Shown here: positions 1 to 13,198 of the stretch, one piece after another | Numbering within the stretch: the stretch's first letter is position 1 | How the letters are laid out: every line of letters starts with the position of its first letter | Origin: Rhynochetos jubatus | Lineage: Eukaryota; Chordata; Aves; Eurypygiformes; Rhynochetidae | Direction: 5' to 3' | Length of the DNA: 64,000 nt | Assembly: GCA_027574665.1 (NCBI GenBank) | Contig: CM050657.1 | Location: 29,387,408-29,451,407 of the forward strand | Program-made: the position numbers and the translations under genes | The notes under the pieces: generated by a model | Seen by the model: only the letters and a program-made list of their open reading frames with translations | Databases searched by the model: none | Told to the model about the DNA's origin: nothing

Positions 1-368
1 CCTGGAGAAGAGAAGGCTCCAGGGAGACCTTATAGCACCTTCCAGTACCTGAAGGGGGCTACAAGAAAGCTGGAGGGGACTTTTTACAAGGGCCTGTAAT
101 GACAGGACAAGGGGTAATGGGTTTAAATTGAAAGCGGGGAAATTTAGATTGGATATCAGGGAGAAATTCTTCCCGGAGAGGGTGGGGAGGCACTGGGACA
201 GGTTGCCCAGAGAAGCTGTGGATGCCCCATCCCTGGCAGTGTCCAAGGCCAGGCTGGATGAGGCTTGGAGCAACCTGGGCTAGTGGAGGGTGTCCCTGCC
301 CACGGCAGGGGGTTGGAACAGGATGGTGTTAAAGGTCCCTTCCAACCCAAACCATTCTGTGATTCTAC
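1..368 (+). mobile_element. CR1 LINE, 3' end (5' part outside window)
   Basis: Last few hundred bases of a CR1 non-LTR retrotransposon. It shows the usual order of the avian CR1 3' end: a segment before ACTTTTTACAAGGGC, the block around GGCACTGGGACAGGTTGCC, then GGAACAGGATGG and AAGGTCCCTTCCAACCC. It ends in short ATTCTGTG/ATTCTACA tail units rather than poly(A), as is typical of CR1. The element enters from outside the window, so its full length is unknown. Open frames across it are shadows with no retained coding function. Confidence 0.95.
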
Positions 369-3300
369 AATAGAGACAGGAGAAGGGACATGCCCTGTCC
401 TCCACTAGAATGAGAGCTGTAAATATCTGAGCCAAGTTACAGTAGGTAACTTACTTTGCAGCTAAATTGCATTAGTGCAACTAGTGGGTCAAATCTCATT
501 AGGTCACCTGCATCAGTACTTGGACCAAATATTCTCACTTTGCGGGAAGCTGCCAGGGTGTTCTCAATTGCTCCTGGACTTGGCTGCTGTCAAACTCTCC
601 GAAGCTGCACAGGCCCGTTGGAGGGCTGGAGTGTGACTGATCTGCATTAGGCCAACAAAACTCAGAGATCCAGTTAACAGAGATTGCTGTGACAGTTCAG
701 CCAGAACTACCTGTACACAGGCTCATGTGTCTAAGATAGAGTCATTCCTTCCTTCTCAGTAACTGTTCTAATGTCCCTTGCTTGTTTTGTTGAGTTTTTT
801 TAAATCTTCACCTATGTGTCACTCGTATTTTCAACAGCCACAGTACTGTCTAAACAGAGATAGGGAAAAGGAGTGTAATCCTTGGACTACCATTTTTCAA
901 TTTTTATTAAACTGCCTCAAGATCTTTAGAAAATCTAAATAAATACCAACAGGAGTGCAGAATAGAAATATATTTTATCCTTCTTTTACTTTTTAGCATT
1001 TTGTAAACTTCAAAATGAAATTCAAACATTTATATTAAGGCCTGGGTTATGCTTCCTTTTTAAGTTTTCGTTCTTGAGCAGTAAACAGAGGGCTTCCTTT
1101 GAAATCCATATGAGCACAAGTGAAATAATTGTTGCCGTGTGCTTCGTTGGTTCATATCTCGGTATATAAAGAAACATTTGCAACAGTCCAACGTCAATTC
1201 AACTTTCAGTGCTGCATGGTCGCTATGCCAATCTATATATGAACTTTCCCAGAACATTTCTTCTTTTCTTCAGTGCATTTCTCCAGTGAGCTCCAAGTGA
1301 AGTCAACATAGGTGCCACCCATGGTAGTCCTACAGGTACTGGGCATCCTGTGCCCACTTTCCGAAAGACATTACATGCATCAGAAACGTGGTTTTATTTG
1401 GTAGTCTCTACAGCTAGACCGAGTGTCCCATGCGTTTGAGAGCTGGAGCACCTCCCATGTCCTGTGTGGGGTGCACAGATCACTTTTGCTTGGTTTTGTA
1501 CCAACTGCAAACCATCAGGATCACAAGTCCGTAGGACTAAAAGTGATGGAACATTTTTGTGGATATCATGGTCATGAGGATTTTTATGTGCAAAGGAAGC
1601 ATCCACAAATTCTGAGTCGTTACTGACAAATCGTCTTTGGGGAGGCAAGACTTCTACGAGCTTCTGCGATGGAGGGTGACCTGCAGGGTGGAAGAGACCA
1701 TGCTCTGACTTCTAAGCAAGCAGTACCTGTAAGCACGGTTCCCATTCAATACAGGATGGGAAGTACAATGTAGGTCGTTTTGTTTCATTGTCAAATTAGC
1801 AACTTTTTCAATATTACCATTTCTGTTACTTTTGCTACTCATTTTAGATTTTTATAAATATGTTACCATCCATGTCTAAAGAAACCAACACGGAGTAGTA
1901 AATACAAGTAGAAAAAAATTAATTGATGCGCGGTTGATTGTTTATGTGAAATGAAATTAGCTGTGTTCATCGTGCAGTCCTAATGACTGCAGAAAGTAAC
2001 CTTGCAGCAAGGAAATTTTAGATTTCAGGGGGTTAATATTTTAGAAATTACTTCAGATTTGGCAATGTAATGGACTTAATTGTTGTGGGTTTTCTTCCCC
2101 AAATTTGACACTATTGCTTTAAACGATGTAGAATGAAATTGTTTTCAGAATCTGCCTAGCAACAAAATATGCTCTCTCTCCCTCTAGTGGAGAGTAATAA
2201 AATAGCTTTATTTCCGGTTTTGCATGTGTAAACCATCGAATAGCAGAGATTGAAAGCTTTTCTGAACAAGAATATATCATAATTTTTGTTTAATGTATAA
2301 CATAAATGTTATGCGACTAGCAGTGTAATAATATTCTCATATTAATATTTTTCTGCAAGCACAGCGTTTTAAAAGCTACTTTTAATGATATGAATTGTGA
2401 AATATTTATGTGTATAAATATTTACAGCTATCTAGGCACATTTTAAATAACAATAAAGGCCCAGCAGTGAAGATTAAAAATAGCTCCAAATCTCAAAAGT
2501 AAAATACACAGTGCTTACTGCTGAACACACGAACAGTTTGCATGCTGGTATTTGCCAGATTGATCCTCAGTTTGAAAAGCACGTCCCTGAATGATAAACT
2601 TTTTATTTTAATCCCAACGTTTTCATCATTTGTGGTCTTCACCTTCAGAGGAGGACACTGCCCCAACACTTGGATTCGATGTGTATCCATCTCTTTTTCA
2701 AAATCAGATGTTACAATCTACTAGTTGGTTTCAGTCTCTCCATAAACAAGTTTTTAAAGAACAGCAGAAATATCTTCCAAGCACTTAGTATTCATTGTAA
2801 GTGCACACTGCTTATGTAAGCAGTGTTCTACAGGACTAAGTCAATACTTAGGGTAGTAGAAAGTACTTCTTATGTACCACCGATTCGACAAGATGTGCCT
2901 ATAACTTCTCCACTGCTAGTTTCCAAAATACAAGACCATTGTTTCTTGGCTAGATTCCTGTCACTGTTTTCAGTGGAATTTTTGGTTTCTTTTTCTGCTG
3001 CTGACCTTCTTTTTAGCATATTTTTCTCTGTGTTTTTATTCCCTCACTTTCTCTACCTGTGGTTTTTTTCCCTCCCTTGTTGCCATGCAGTACTTCACAC
3101 AGGCAGGTGGAGAAGCTGTCAGTCCAAGGGAAGCTGAAAGACTTCAGCAGATGTATGGAACTTCACAGCCTTCAGCTGCTAGGGAGAGGGGCTTTCTCCA
3201 CCTGCAAGTCACTGCCTCGCACTGAGTGTGTCAGTGTGAGCATTTCAGCTCAATTTAATGGGAGTTTGTCTATTTGTTGTTCTGGCCAAGCCTCTAAAGG

Positions 3301-6300
3301 GTAACAAAGCTACTTAGAAAGTGTTGGGTGACAGTTCTGGGTTGCCACTGTCTCACCGAAGTGCCAGCAGAAACTGGATCTCTTAGCAAGGAGGAAAAGC
3401 CTTTATTTTCTTGCACGGGGGAGTGACTTGAAGGACTGCAGTGCAATGAGTCACTTGAGTTGCAATTTCTGTACGTAGCACAGAACTGTAAGGGTGGGGT
3501 GAAACAGTGTGTTAAGAGATGATCCAGAAGAGATGGTGGAACGCTCTTCAGAAATGCCAGCGTGGCCTCTTGACCACCTGTACATGAAAATTTCCTCCAG
3601 CATGAAGACGAGAGCTAATGGAGGGGCAGAGGGATGTAAAAGACAGTGCCCTTGTGGCTGCTGCAGCAGCTCTGCAGTTCCATCCGGACAGAGATAGGCT
3701 AGCGTGAATGCCTCCCGGACTCTGGAATTTGACAAACTATTTGCGGCCGGGTTAGTGTGGGCAGTGTTTTAGGGAGGGTGGCAGAGAACAAAAAGCAGAG
3801 AAGCAAAGTGTGAAAGGGACATTTGTCCACTCACTGTTCACACTATCAAATGGGGAGAGAGAAATAATAGATTGCTGGCCAGGATAACATAGTAATGTCA
3901 TCACACACACCAGCCTGGATTGGTTGGTTATGTTTTCCCAAACACTGTATTCCTTTATCTTTAGTGTAAGAAGAATGTAATAAAGATTAATATTTGAGAG
4001 AGGGAGTGCGCGTTGGCGCCTGGAGCGTTCAAAGTCGTTAACTTTCCCCTGGTTTCAAAGTGGAGCCCCGAGCTGTATTGCTTGGTAGTTGTCAAAGGAC
4101 CCGGCAGATGTCTGGAGATGCCCCTTCTGCTGCTGCAACGGCAACAGCTGAAGTGGCACCAAACACAAAATGAAAAAGGAAAAAAACCCGAAAAACTATT
4201 AAATATTCTCTAATTTAAATCAGTTGATCATCTGTGGAGTTGCATTAATAGGGAATGGAAATACAATTGTAATACAACTTTGTATTTTATGTGTAAAAAA
4301 AGGAAATTATTGTTAAACTTCAGAAGCTTCATTTTGGCAGCACTTTTTGTTCATGTTCTGAAATGGATTTTTCACCCAATTAATGTGTTCCTGACTCTGA
4401 GATTATGATTATTTCAGCCTTTTACTATTTATTCCGCTCGTTTCATTACAGACCTGACAGTTCTCTGAGTTTGTATTTTTGAATTTGTTTCTTAACAGAA
4501 ATGTAATGATACCATAATGAGAAGCTATAATTAGTATTAACGAGGCTTTCCGGAATGAACAGTCACCACAATATTTAACCATTCCTAAAAATAATAAGGT
4601 TTCTGCGCCTACAGTTGCTCCTTACCCCCGGCATGATACCCCTGTGGAGATTCTGGCCCCCCGAAGGGCTGGCTGCTGGAGGCAGCCTTTTCCTTTTGTT
4701 GTCACTGTGCCAAGTGAGGGCTTCTCTGCTGCTTCCAGCCATCACAGATTCCTCCACATGCGGACATCGCTTCGAGAACAAGCCACGGGGAGCTCTTGGC
4801 ACAGCCAGGCCAGCCCAGCCCACATGGGCACCAGGCTCACAGGCAGCCACTGGCACAAGGCATGAAGGGGAGACTGGTGCTGCCATCCTGTAATCAGAGG
4901 ATTTTATCTTTACAGCTGCTTGCTTTGTTTTCCAGAAGCAAGAATTTGACACCTTACTTTTTGTCATGGACAGAAGCAGCAGCTCAGTAAGGCAGATGTG
5001 ACATACCAGACTCTTGCTTACGTGTGAATCGGGAGTAATACCAGTTAAATCAGTGGAGTGGCAGCAGGTCACACCGGAATTGGACACATTACGATTTCTA
5101 AAAATGCCAAATTATTTGGTAAGGATACCCTTTTAAGATACTTGTTTTAACCGAAGTCCCTCTGAAAATGCTACTTCAGATGTAGCCAATCAGATAAAAA
5201 TATATTTTAATTCCTATATTAATTTATCTTACAGCTATTGACAATTTATTCAACTTTTGGAAAAGTGGGTTTATTTTTCAACAAATGGTCTATATCCTTG
5301 GAATTTTATAAAAGTTTGTTGCACCGCATAACAGCTGTTACTGCTTATTGAGTATCTTTAGTATGCACAATTCATAATGCTTTGCAAATCATTGTAAACA
5401 TTATATTGTTTCACAAACAATGCCATTTACGTCACGGAGAAGCCAAGAGACGCACTCGGAGCTGACTGCTGAGAAGACTGGAAATAATGAGCTCGTCCTC
5501 TGACCCCATTTTGATGACTCTTTGACCCAAAAAGCAGGTAATGCTTAATAAGCGGGTAAGGCTGATACTCTTGGGCCTCTAAGGAGGTTGCCAATTGGGT
5601 GCAGTAAACCTTGGAATCTCTGGTGCTCGCATCAGGCTCAGAAACTATCCAAGGTTTCGATATTTATTGAAATACACCTGATATCTGTTAGAAAGGAGGG
5701 TTCCTGCTGTCAGTTGCAGTAGTCTGAGGGTATAGAGTATAGTACACAAAGTATACATCTGACCTTCGTGTCAGAGTTAAATTACTCTGGTCTTTCTCCC
5801 TGAAATTCTCAGGGGAGGTGGGGAAGCTTCTGGGACTCACCATTGACCTTGCCCTCCCTTTTTGAGAAAAGATGTTGTGGACTAACTAGTGAGACTACAA
5901 AATTATGAGGTCTCCATCTTCCGTAGGTAAGCAGCTTTACAGAACCAAATCTTACTCTGTCAGTAGCCAACTGCAAACCTTCACTACCTTTTGTAGGGTT
6001 AGCATGAAGTCCCTTGGCCTGATTCTGTCAGAATGCTCCAGGCAGGTTTAGATAACTGTTCTCACAATATCATTTGTCAGACCAAGGTGTTGACTTACAC
6101 AAGAAGAGCAAGGAGAACAGTCATCACCCAATCGCCAAGTCATGGTTTCAGTGGTCGAACACAGGGAAAGAAAACTGCTACTAAATCTTTCAAATGTTAA
6201 ATTATTTTAACTAATTTCACCCTCAGTTTCATTCACCACTTATTAAAGTTCATTCATAAACAGAAATAAAAAAAAAGCCCTATCCACTGATAAAAAATGT

Positions 6301-7521
6301 TTTATGAATTATTTAACATAAATAATGGAATAAATTGGAAAGAAGCATGGATTCTGTAAATGTTTACACTGACTATGAAAATTGCCAGTACATCTTTATA
6401 TAGAGAGTCTCGTAAAAGACAGGGGTTTCATTATTGCCTATTGCAGAGGACCAAGTCCATAGCAGGTTAACACATAAGACACTAATCCTGCAATATGAAC
6501 ATCTGTGGCCTAAACAGTGTGGAATATTTTTCTGGATTTATTTTTTTCCTTAAGTTTAGAGAGCTGGAATTGCATTTCAAGTTGCTGCCTGTTTTAAATG
6601 TCTTGGTTTGGGGCTTTATTAATGTTTCTTAAATTTTAGAAGTCTTATGTCTACCTGCTTAGTTCCTTCTGAACTTCTGGTCTCTTTAAGATGGTGCAAA
6701 TTTGATGCCTGAAGTTGAGATGCTAATGACTTCTGATGATTTGCTAGCAGTACAGTGTGTTGTATGGTTAAATGGTTAAATGATTCATGTGTTTCCTAGT
6801 GCAGTCAACTTGTGTGCTCACAGTTAGCTGGAGTGGCCTGCAGCTGCTCCACTGAAATCTGTGGGTGTTTTTTAGCTCGGAAACCAGTGTGAGCCTGGCT
6901 GTGCTCTAACCTAGAGGCTATGCAGCTGGTTTTTACCATACTTAGCTGGCTACGATAACATCGTATTAGTCAGAACAATGAGGAGGCAGAAGCAAAGCTA
7001 AAATTGAAGCTTTAAGGATCTGACTCATTCAGTTTCTGGCACAAGAAGGTGCAGATTTAACTTCCTGAGTTTGCAGCACACCTAGCAAACCTCAGTGACA
7101 GCACACCCCAAATGCGCTGTGCTGTGAAAAGGCCTGCTCGCTTCCTCAGCCCATACCCATTGAACTTGCATGTTGTTGCTTCTCGTTGCTGATTTAATGT
7201 TGGTCGTGGCTTCTTGTAGGATGTTAGCTGAAAGAAGGCTTTGTGCTGTGGCAGCTCTCCTTACCAGTTTTGCAGTCTCTGATCACTGCCACACACAGAG
7301 CACAGCTTGTAGCTGTGGTATCCTGATAATCTTCAGCTGGAAAATAACTTGACATGGGGCCCCATCCTCTTTGCCCTTACCTTTTGATATTGAAGAGTGG
7401 AACACTAGTAATCGCAATACCACTCACGGTGGTAATCAGCAGCATACTGCCTAGCGGGGTTTTTTCTTAGAAATAGCAATAAACCTCCTACTCAGAGGAA
7501 GCTGGGGGGGGTGGGTGTGTG
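369..7521. other. Non-coding stretch, no gene recognised
   Basis: About 7 kb of mostly AT-rich single-copy-looking sequence. Open frames are short and lack recognisable domains. The longest is a 170-codon minus-strand frame at 4575-5087, which resembles nothing I know. A group of minus-strand frames at 1060-1842 has somewhat protein-like composition but no identifiable family. No RNA gene or obvious mobile element was seen. Confidence 0.6.
2178..2190 (-). promoter_or_regulatory. Candidate CTCF-like core
   Basis: On the minus strand the sequence reads CCACTAGAGGGAG. This fits the CTCF core CCASYAGRKGGCRS except for one base (A for C). The flank upstream of the core fits poorly. A second, weaker minus-strand match, CCACTCGAGGGC, lies near 32888-32900. 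Short motifs like these occur by chance, so this is only a candidate. Confidence 0.25.
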
Positions 7522-7812
7522 CTTTTTACAAGGGCCTGTAGTGACAGGACAAGGGGTAATGGGTTTAAATTGAAAGCAGGGAGATTGAGATTGGATATCA
7601 GGAAGGAATTCTTCCCAGAGAGGGTGGGGAGGCACTGGGACAGGTTGCCCAGAGAAGCTGTGGGTGCCCCATCCCTGGCAGTGTCCAAGGCCAGGCTGGA
7701 TGAGGCTTGGAGCAACCTGGTCTAGTGGAGGGTGTCCCTGCCCGTGGCAGGGGGGTTGGAACAGGATGGTCTTTAAGGTCCCTTACAACCCAAACCATTC
7801 TATGATTCTATT
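7522..7812 (+). mobile_element. CR1 LINE, 5'-truncated 3' end
   Basis: A second CR1 3' terminus, closely similar to the copy at 1-368. It starts at CTTTTTACAAGGGCC, runs through the GGCACTGGGACAGGTTGCC block and GGAACAGGATGG, and ends with ATTCTATGATTCTA tail units. The abrupt 5' end is the normal truncation of CR1 copies made by target-primed reverse transcription. A G-rich run (GGGGGGGTGGGTGTG) lies just before the junction. Confidence 0.95.
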
Positions 7813-10800
7813 CCATCTGTTTCATCAACCAGAATAATTATATGACCCCAATTCCATATAATTATGTCCAAAAATGCCCAAAGTTGGCAAGCGTGCTGGC
7901 CTCCTCCTTAAAGCATGTTGCAGCCCCTTTCAAGTCACAAGCTCTGTCTGAGAAATATCAACAACACGTAGTGTGTTGTAGTAATGTCAGTCAGGTTCAG
8001 CAAATACTGTGCGTGGAGATAGACGCAAGGATGCTCAGCACGAGGAACCAGCAAAAGGAAATTCTGTCTGCAAAGCTGTGGTGGCTAGAGCAAAGGAGGA
8101 ACTTTCAGGGGCAAGTCAGAGAAGGTGGTAGGCATGTTCTACCCAGTGCCCTCATCACTGCACAAAATATTCTGGCGCACATACCCCCGATTGCTGAATG
8201 CTGTTTTCTACACAGGCTATCAGCTTGCAGCTGGTAGTGGGCATGAACAAAGCAAAGCATGCCTCAGCTAACTTTTTAGGATTTTCATAGACATCTGCTT
8301 TGGAGGAAAGGCTGTTGTCATTCTAAGGCTTGGATCCAAAATTTGGATCAAAAACACAGAGGTTTTGTGGTTGTTTCACCCACGTTTTCCAGGCCACTTA
8401 TGTGTGGCCACAATTAAAATTCCCTGTGTACATTTCAGATTCTCAAAAGTGATGAAGAGAGTCCCAGGAAAGAATTTTCATTAAAGATGAGTTAATTTTT
8501 CAATGATGTTGTTATTTATATGTATTTATTTCTGCAGCACTTAGAAGATGCTCTCTTGAATCTCCCCGGACAAATGGAAGGTCACAGGACTCGATAAAAC
8601 CAGCAGTGATCCAATCCCAGATGCAGAATTGAGTAAATAAGCAGTGAGAATGGGTACCGCTGATGTAGAAGGAGGCATGCATGCGCAATCACACCTTTCA
8701 TCGTGCTCATCTATACTTACCTTAGAGTGCCATGACCTTGTAAGAATCACTCAACCTATTTCCCATGGGCTACTCTTTTCCCTATTCTTTCTCATATTAT
8801 TTTAATATTCCATTACTTAAAAGGATTTATTTCTAAGTTATTGTTATGCATTTCAGAAAATTTTTAAACTGCTTTGATGGCTTGTCTTTGAGCTGTTTAA
8901 GCTGGCTGAAGGGACAGTTGAGGTGAACTATATGCAATTAAAAAGTTTATATCATTTGTGCCGTAAGAAAAATTAAAAAAGGTCTTTTTTTTTTTCTATT
9001 CTACCTGCGTGGAAGAGAGGTTTTTATAAAAATTTCAGAGGGTTCCTAGAAAACATATTGGGAACCCAAAGAATATTGACAGTGATAGAATGTCCTCCCC
9101 AGACAACAAAAAAATTGGACAGTGAATGTTTATGTTCCCTTTTCTGTGCAAGACAATCAGAGCAGCTCAATTGTGTATAATATGCCATAGGCTATTAACA
9201 GGTATTCTCCTTAACACAATTAATTCATTAGACTTACATTCTAAGTAAGAGGACCTGAGTTTTGCTAGTTTGCCTGTTTCTATAAAAGTTTAGGCAACCA
9301 CAGTAAATCTATGATAGCTGTGGGGTTATTGTAGTTCTTATAATATTTGTATCTCTTGTTTTGTTTGAGTCTGTACACACTTACAGATTCCATAAAACAC
9401 TGTAAATGCTCAGAGAGAGACTCGCATTCTAAATACGTAAAGACACCCTAGACATTTGGTGTTTAAAGTAACTTCTTTGGTTTAGCTTCTCTTTAATTTC
9501 CTTTGCTTCTTCTTTTACACTGAGCAGTATTTTAACAACAGAGAGAAGGAAACAGAACCATGAACTATTCCAGTTCCAACAGAGACAAAATACAAGGTAG
9601 GTTAACTTTTTTGAATGTGCAGTCAAATTACATCATATTCCTTTAACTAGGAGATGTTGGTAGGCATGATTGTACTGTTGAAATGGATATTATTTCCTTT
9701 TTAAACAAAATCGTGTTTTCCAAGTAAAAGCCTGGATATTCTCTACATGAAACTCTTAACAATAAAGGGATGAATTTAAGGCTACAGTTTGTGTGGCACT
9801 GAAAGAATAAAACTATAGCCAGTAGCCTAAACTTCAAAAGAACGGGAATACACCAGATTATTCTTCTCGGTAGTAAGAAAAAATATTTCTGGAAAATGTA
9901 ACTTTATATTTAAACTCTGCAGGACATATTTGAAAATCACTCTTGATACTCCTCAGTGAGTCTGCTTCCCAAGATTTGATGACATGTATGTCTTAAATAT
10001 TGCCTTAGTAGGTTCACACTTTTTAAATTTTCCTACTTCTGAATTATTTCTGTTCATCATTCTAATAATTTAAGTTCACTGTGTTCCTATACTCTTTTTG
10101 TATTGTGAAACATTTGGAAATGACATTTCTAAGTTTCAGAACAGATGACTGGTACAAAACCAAAACACTGGTGAATGTGTCCCATATTCTTAACTTTTTA
10201 CCTATAGTTAACAACATTTTTTCTCATGAGTCTGCATAAAACTGGGGCACAATCTAGAAAGCATTCAGCAGCAACTCCCACACTTCCATCTGAGCCAGAC
10301 CTGCCCCACTGAAACCAGCAGTACCCTTTTGCTTCAGCGGAAGACAGCCGATTATTTTAGCAGGAACTATACATCATTTTCTGGCACCACGTGCTTTGGT
10401 CTCTGGTGGTTACTTACATCTAAGGACAGTACAGAAACCACAAAGCCTCCTTCCAGGCATCTAGGTTGCCTTTGTTCTTAATTATTATGAGGATTATTGT
10501 GGTCCTAGGCAACAGGAAATGAAAAATCAGAAATAAGCCGTTGAGATCATAAATAATAAAACATTCTGGGTACATATGTAATAGTTCTGAGAGGAAAGAT
10601 GTCATCAGGATGTCAGTAAATAAGGACCTTTTGCTCTGTAGAGAGATAATTGTTTTCCAATAACACGGTGGTTGTATTAGTTCTGTATTGCATTTTTCCA
10701 GCTCGTGTGTTGGAACTGTGTCACATAGGTGGCAGAGCAGCCTATGGACATACTGCACATGTGGGTAGATTTCAGAATAGAATTAGATTTAGTCAGCTTT

Positions 10801-11610
10801 ATGATGTTTCGAGAAGTTTAGAAATATCTTATCTGAACGTCTGAGTGCCTTGTTCCCAAGTGATGCCTTCCAAGCATCTCACATTTTAATTCACATTTTT
10901 TCTTGCTTGAAATGTCTGCTATATGAAGATTACAATTAGAATTAGGCCAGAATCAGAGCTGTGCATACAGTGCTATTTGGGATGAAATGCACTTTCCTAA
11001 ATAGAGGCTTCCTGTGCCTTTTAAAACACCCTGAGTTGCCTAAGACATCCATATAGGGCTGTAAGAGATGATGGGGCTGTCAGAAAAAGGAGACCCTTCT
11101 TCCTCTGGAGCACAAAAGTGTTTGAAAGGTGGGACATGCTATAGCTGCATGCTATAGCTGTTTTTAGGCAGGTGAAATCCCCTGAGTACTGTCAGCAAGC
11201 AGACAGTGCAGAGTCAGTACTGTCACAGCTCTCACCACTGTCGAAAGGGGAGCTCCTTCTCACGTCACATAGTAGCATCCCTGGCTGCAGGAGGAACCAC
11301 ATGGTTTCCTTAAAGACGGCCACTGCACCAAGATACTGGCTAAGCAGTTAGTGAATACTAGGTCCTGAAAGTCAAATTGCCCTGCCCCTCTTGAGATGGT
11401 AGTTTCCTTCTGCTGGGAGTGTGTTCTTTTTGATTTGCACTACCAGACCACTTCACCAGCTAAATATGTATGTGTTATAAAACTTCTTATTTCCACAATG
11501 GACAAACATCACTGTTTGGAATTTCAGTTATCCAGATTATGAAAAAATTGCAAACATGTTGAGTCAAAATTAGCGTGTAGTTTTGAAAGTCAAGAGATTT
11601 AGCAATTATA
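7813..11610. other. Non-coding stretch, no gene recognised
   Basis: AT-rich sequence without recognised genes. A 131-codon plus-strand frame at 7842-8237 has no recognisable domain and is judged to be chance. A short local tandem duplication of ATGCTATAGCTG is seen near 11138-11160. Confidence 0.6.
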
Positions 11611-12135
11611 AAAGCTAGTCTAAGGTTAGAGTGGTAATCTGATTTCAATTTTTTTTAAATCTTTCCTAATTAATTTATCAGTGTAACATCAGTGTAATGC
11701 CCACTCATGGTGCCTCAAATAATACAACTAACATATCATGGGTTTATTATTTTGCGTAAGTCCCAAACTGGAAGAGCTTTATTTCTATAGATAGTCTAAT
11801 TCAAAACTCCAAATGAAATTTGTGATGCTTTTAAAATTCAGCTTTAGTTTCATGTGTAAACATCGCTGATGCGCAAATAGGTTTCATTCCCTATCAAATT
11901 CGGCGTCAACATTTTCAGGCTTTTGTAATTTTGCAAAATCTGCAAGAAGACGACTTCTATTGTAGAACAGAAAACTCCTTCAGCTATGGCCGAGGGCTAC
12001 AGAGAATGTCCTAGAAGGACAGAAATATTCCTAGAGTATAGTTCATTGTATATCCTAGGAAGGTATCAGTGTGGCATGGAGTGATAAGCAACGTGGACCT
12101 TAGGAGATGTCCTGGAATGGTTGTGGTGAAGCCCA
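11611..12135 (+). repeat. Direct repeat, left copy (R1)
   Basis: A 525 bp segment repeated at 16542-17070 in the same orientation. By eye the copies differ by about eight substitutions and one 4-base indel near the left end, so identity is about 98.5%. It has no LTR hallmarks: no clear TG start, no AATAAA, and no primer binding site or polypurine tract beside it. It looks like ordinary host DNA. Its right edge coincides with the left edge of ERV-A. Confidence 0.93.
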
Positions 12136-12931
12136 TTGTGAAGCCTTGGATTAATGTCAAGATTAAACTGCTGAAGAAAAGGGAAGCAAACTGGCCACAA
12201 GAGAGAAGCAGGGCCTGGAGTAGGCTGGGCAGCGTCTACTTTCTTAAGGTTATACAGCTTTGCTGTGCAGTATGTGATATGAACTATGCCCCACTCACAC
12301 CCTCCACCGGTTAGTCCATTTGGAGTATGGTTACCCAAGATTAAGGTCATTTACTTGTCGCTAGGGAGTACCACAGCGCCTTATCACCACGACCCTCTCT
12401 GGGCCTGCGTGACTAGAACAGCATATGCTAAGTGTATAATTCACCGCTGTAAGGAACTCCCTTTGGAGCAGCTCCCTCTCAGCTGGACTGAGGTCCCCGT
12501 CACGCTGCACGTCGACGAAACAGGTCATACGGTCTTACTTTCTCTCTCTTCCTTTGTTGCTAAACCATCTGGCAATAAGTCAGTGAAGCAGTGTTGATGA
12601 TCTCTCCCTCTGTCTCTCTGTTGCTCTACCCATTACTGTGTGTTGAAATTGTGATATTCATTATGTGTGTGTGCTTAGAAACACTGGTTTGGATAATAAA
12701 TAAACCGTACGCACCTAACAAACCGTATTTCTTTGAGTAAACCGCCTGTCAGTGAAGCGGCATTGTCTCACCTGCCATATCGTCAGTGAAGTAAGCCTTT
12801 GGCCCGAGTGAGATGCATGACAGACAACTGGCATCCTGGACCGGATCGGCACTGGTAAACTGCTGTTTCCAACATACAGTCAGTGAGTTTGCCACCGACA
12901 ATATAACAAACCATAACTGAACAATTTTTCA
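12136..12931 (+). mobile_element. ERV-A 5' LTR-like region
   Basis: The left edge is set by comparison with the presumed empty site at the end of R2: R1 continues as TTGTGAAGCC, while R2 continues into different host sequence. A TG dinucleotide lies at 12137. A doubled polyadenylation signal AATAAATAAA is at 12695-12704. The right edge is placed at the CA at 12930-12931, because the next bases (through GCCCCCGGTCCCTCTAATA) align with the start of the internal region of ERV-B after its own CA. No convincing primer binding site follows, so the 3' boundary is uncertain. Confidence 0.55.
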
Positions 12932-13198
12932 GGCTCTGGGTCTAACTGCCCCCGGTCCCTCTAATATCTGAGGATTGGCCAGAAAGCAAGGGGGCTCACA
13001 GTCTGCTAAATTTTCTCCTAAGAGAAACTTGCCACTAAGGAGCCATTTCTCTGAGCAAACTTGCAACGATTTAAACGTCAGCCCTCTGACGTAGGGCTCG
13101 AATCACCCAAGGCTCACTGGAAAAAAGAGGATAAGGTTATTGAAAGAATAGAATAAATACAAAAGGAGCAAAAGAAGAAAAGAGGAAAAGACAAAGGG

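Noticed and set aside
4575..5087. 170-codon minus-strand open frame
   Set aside because: No recognisable domain, no splice or promoter context, and other frames overlap the same bases on the plus strand; a chance frame in a moderately GC-rich patch is likelier.
7842..8237. 131-codon plus-strand frame just after a CR1 copy
   Set aside because: Featureless composition with no family resemblance and no supporting signals.
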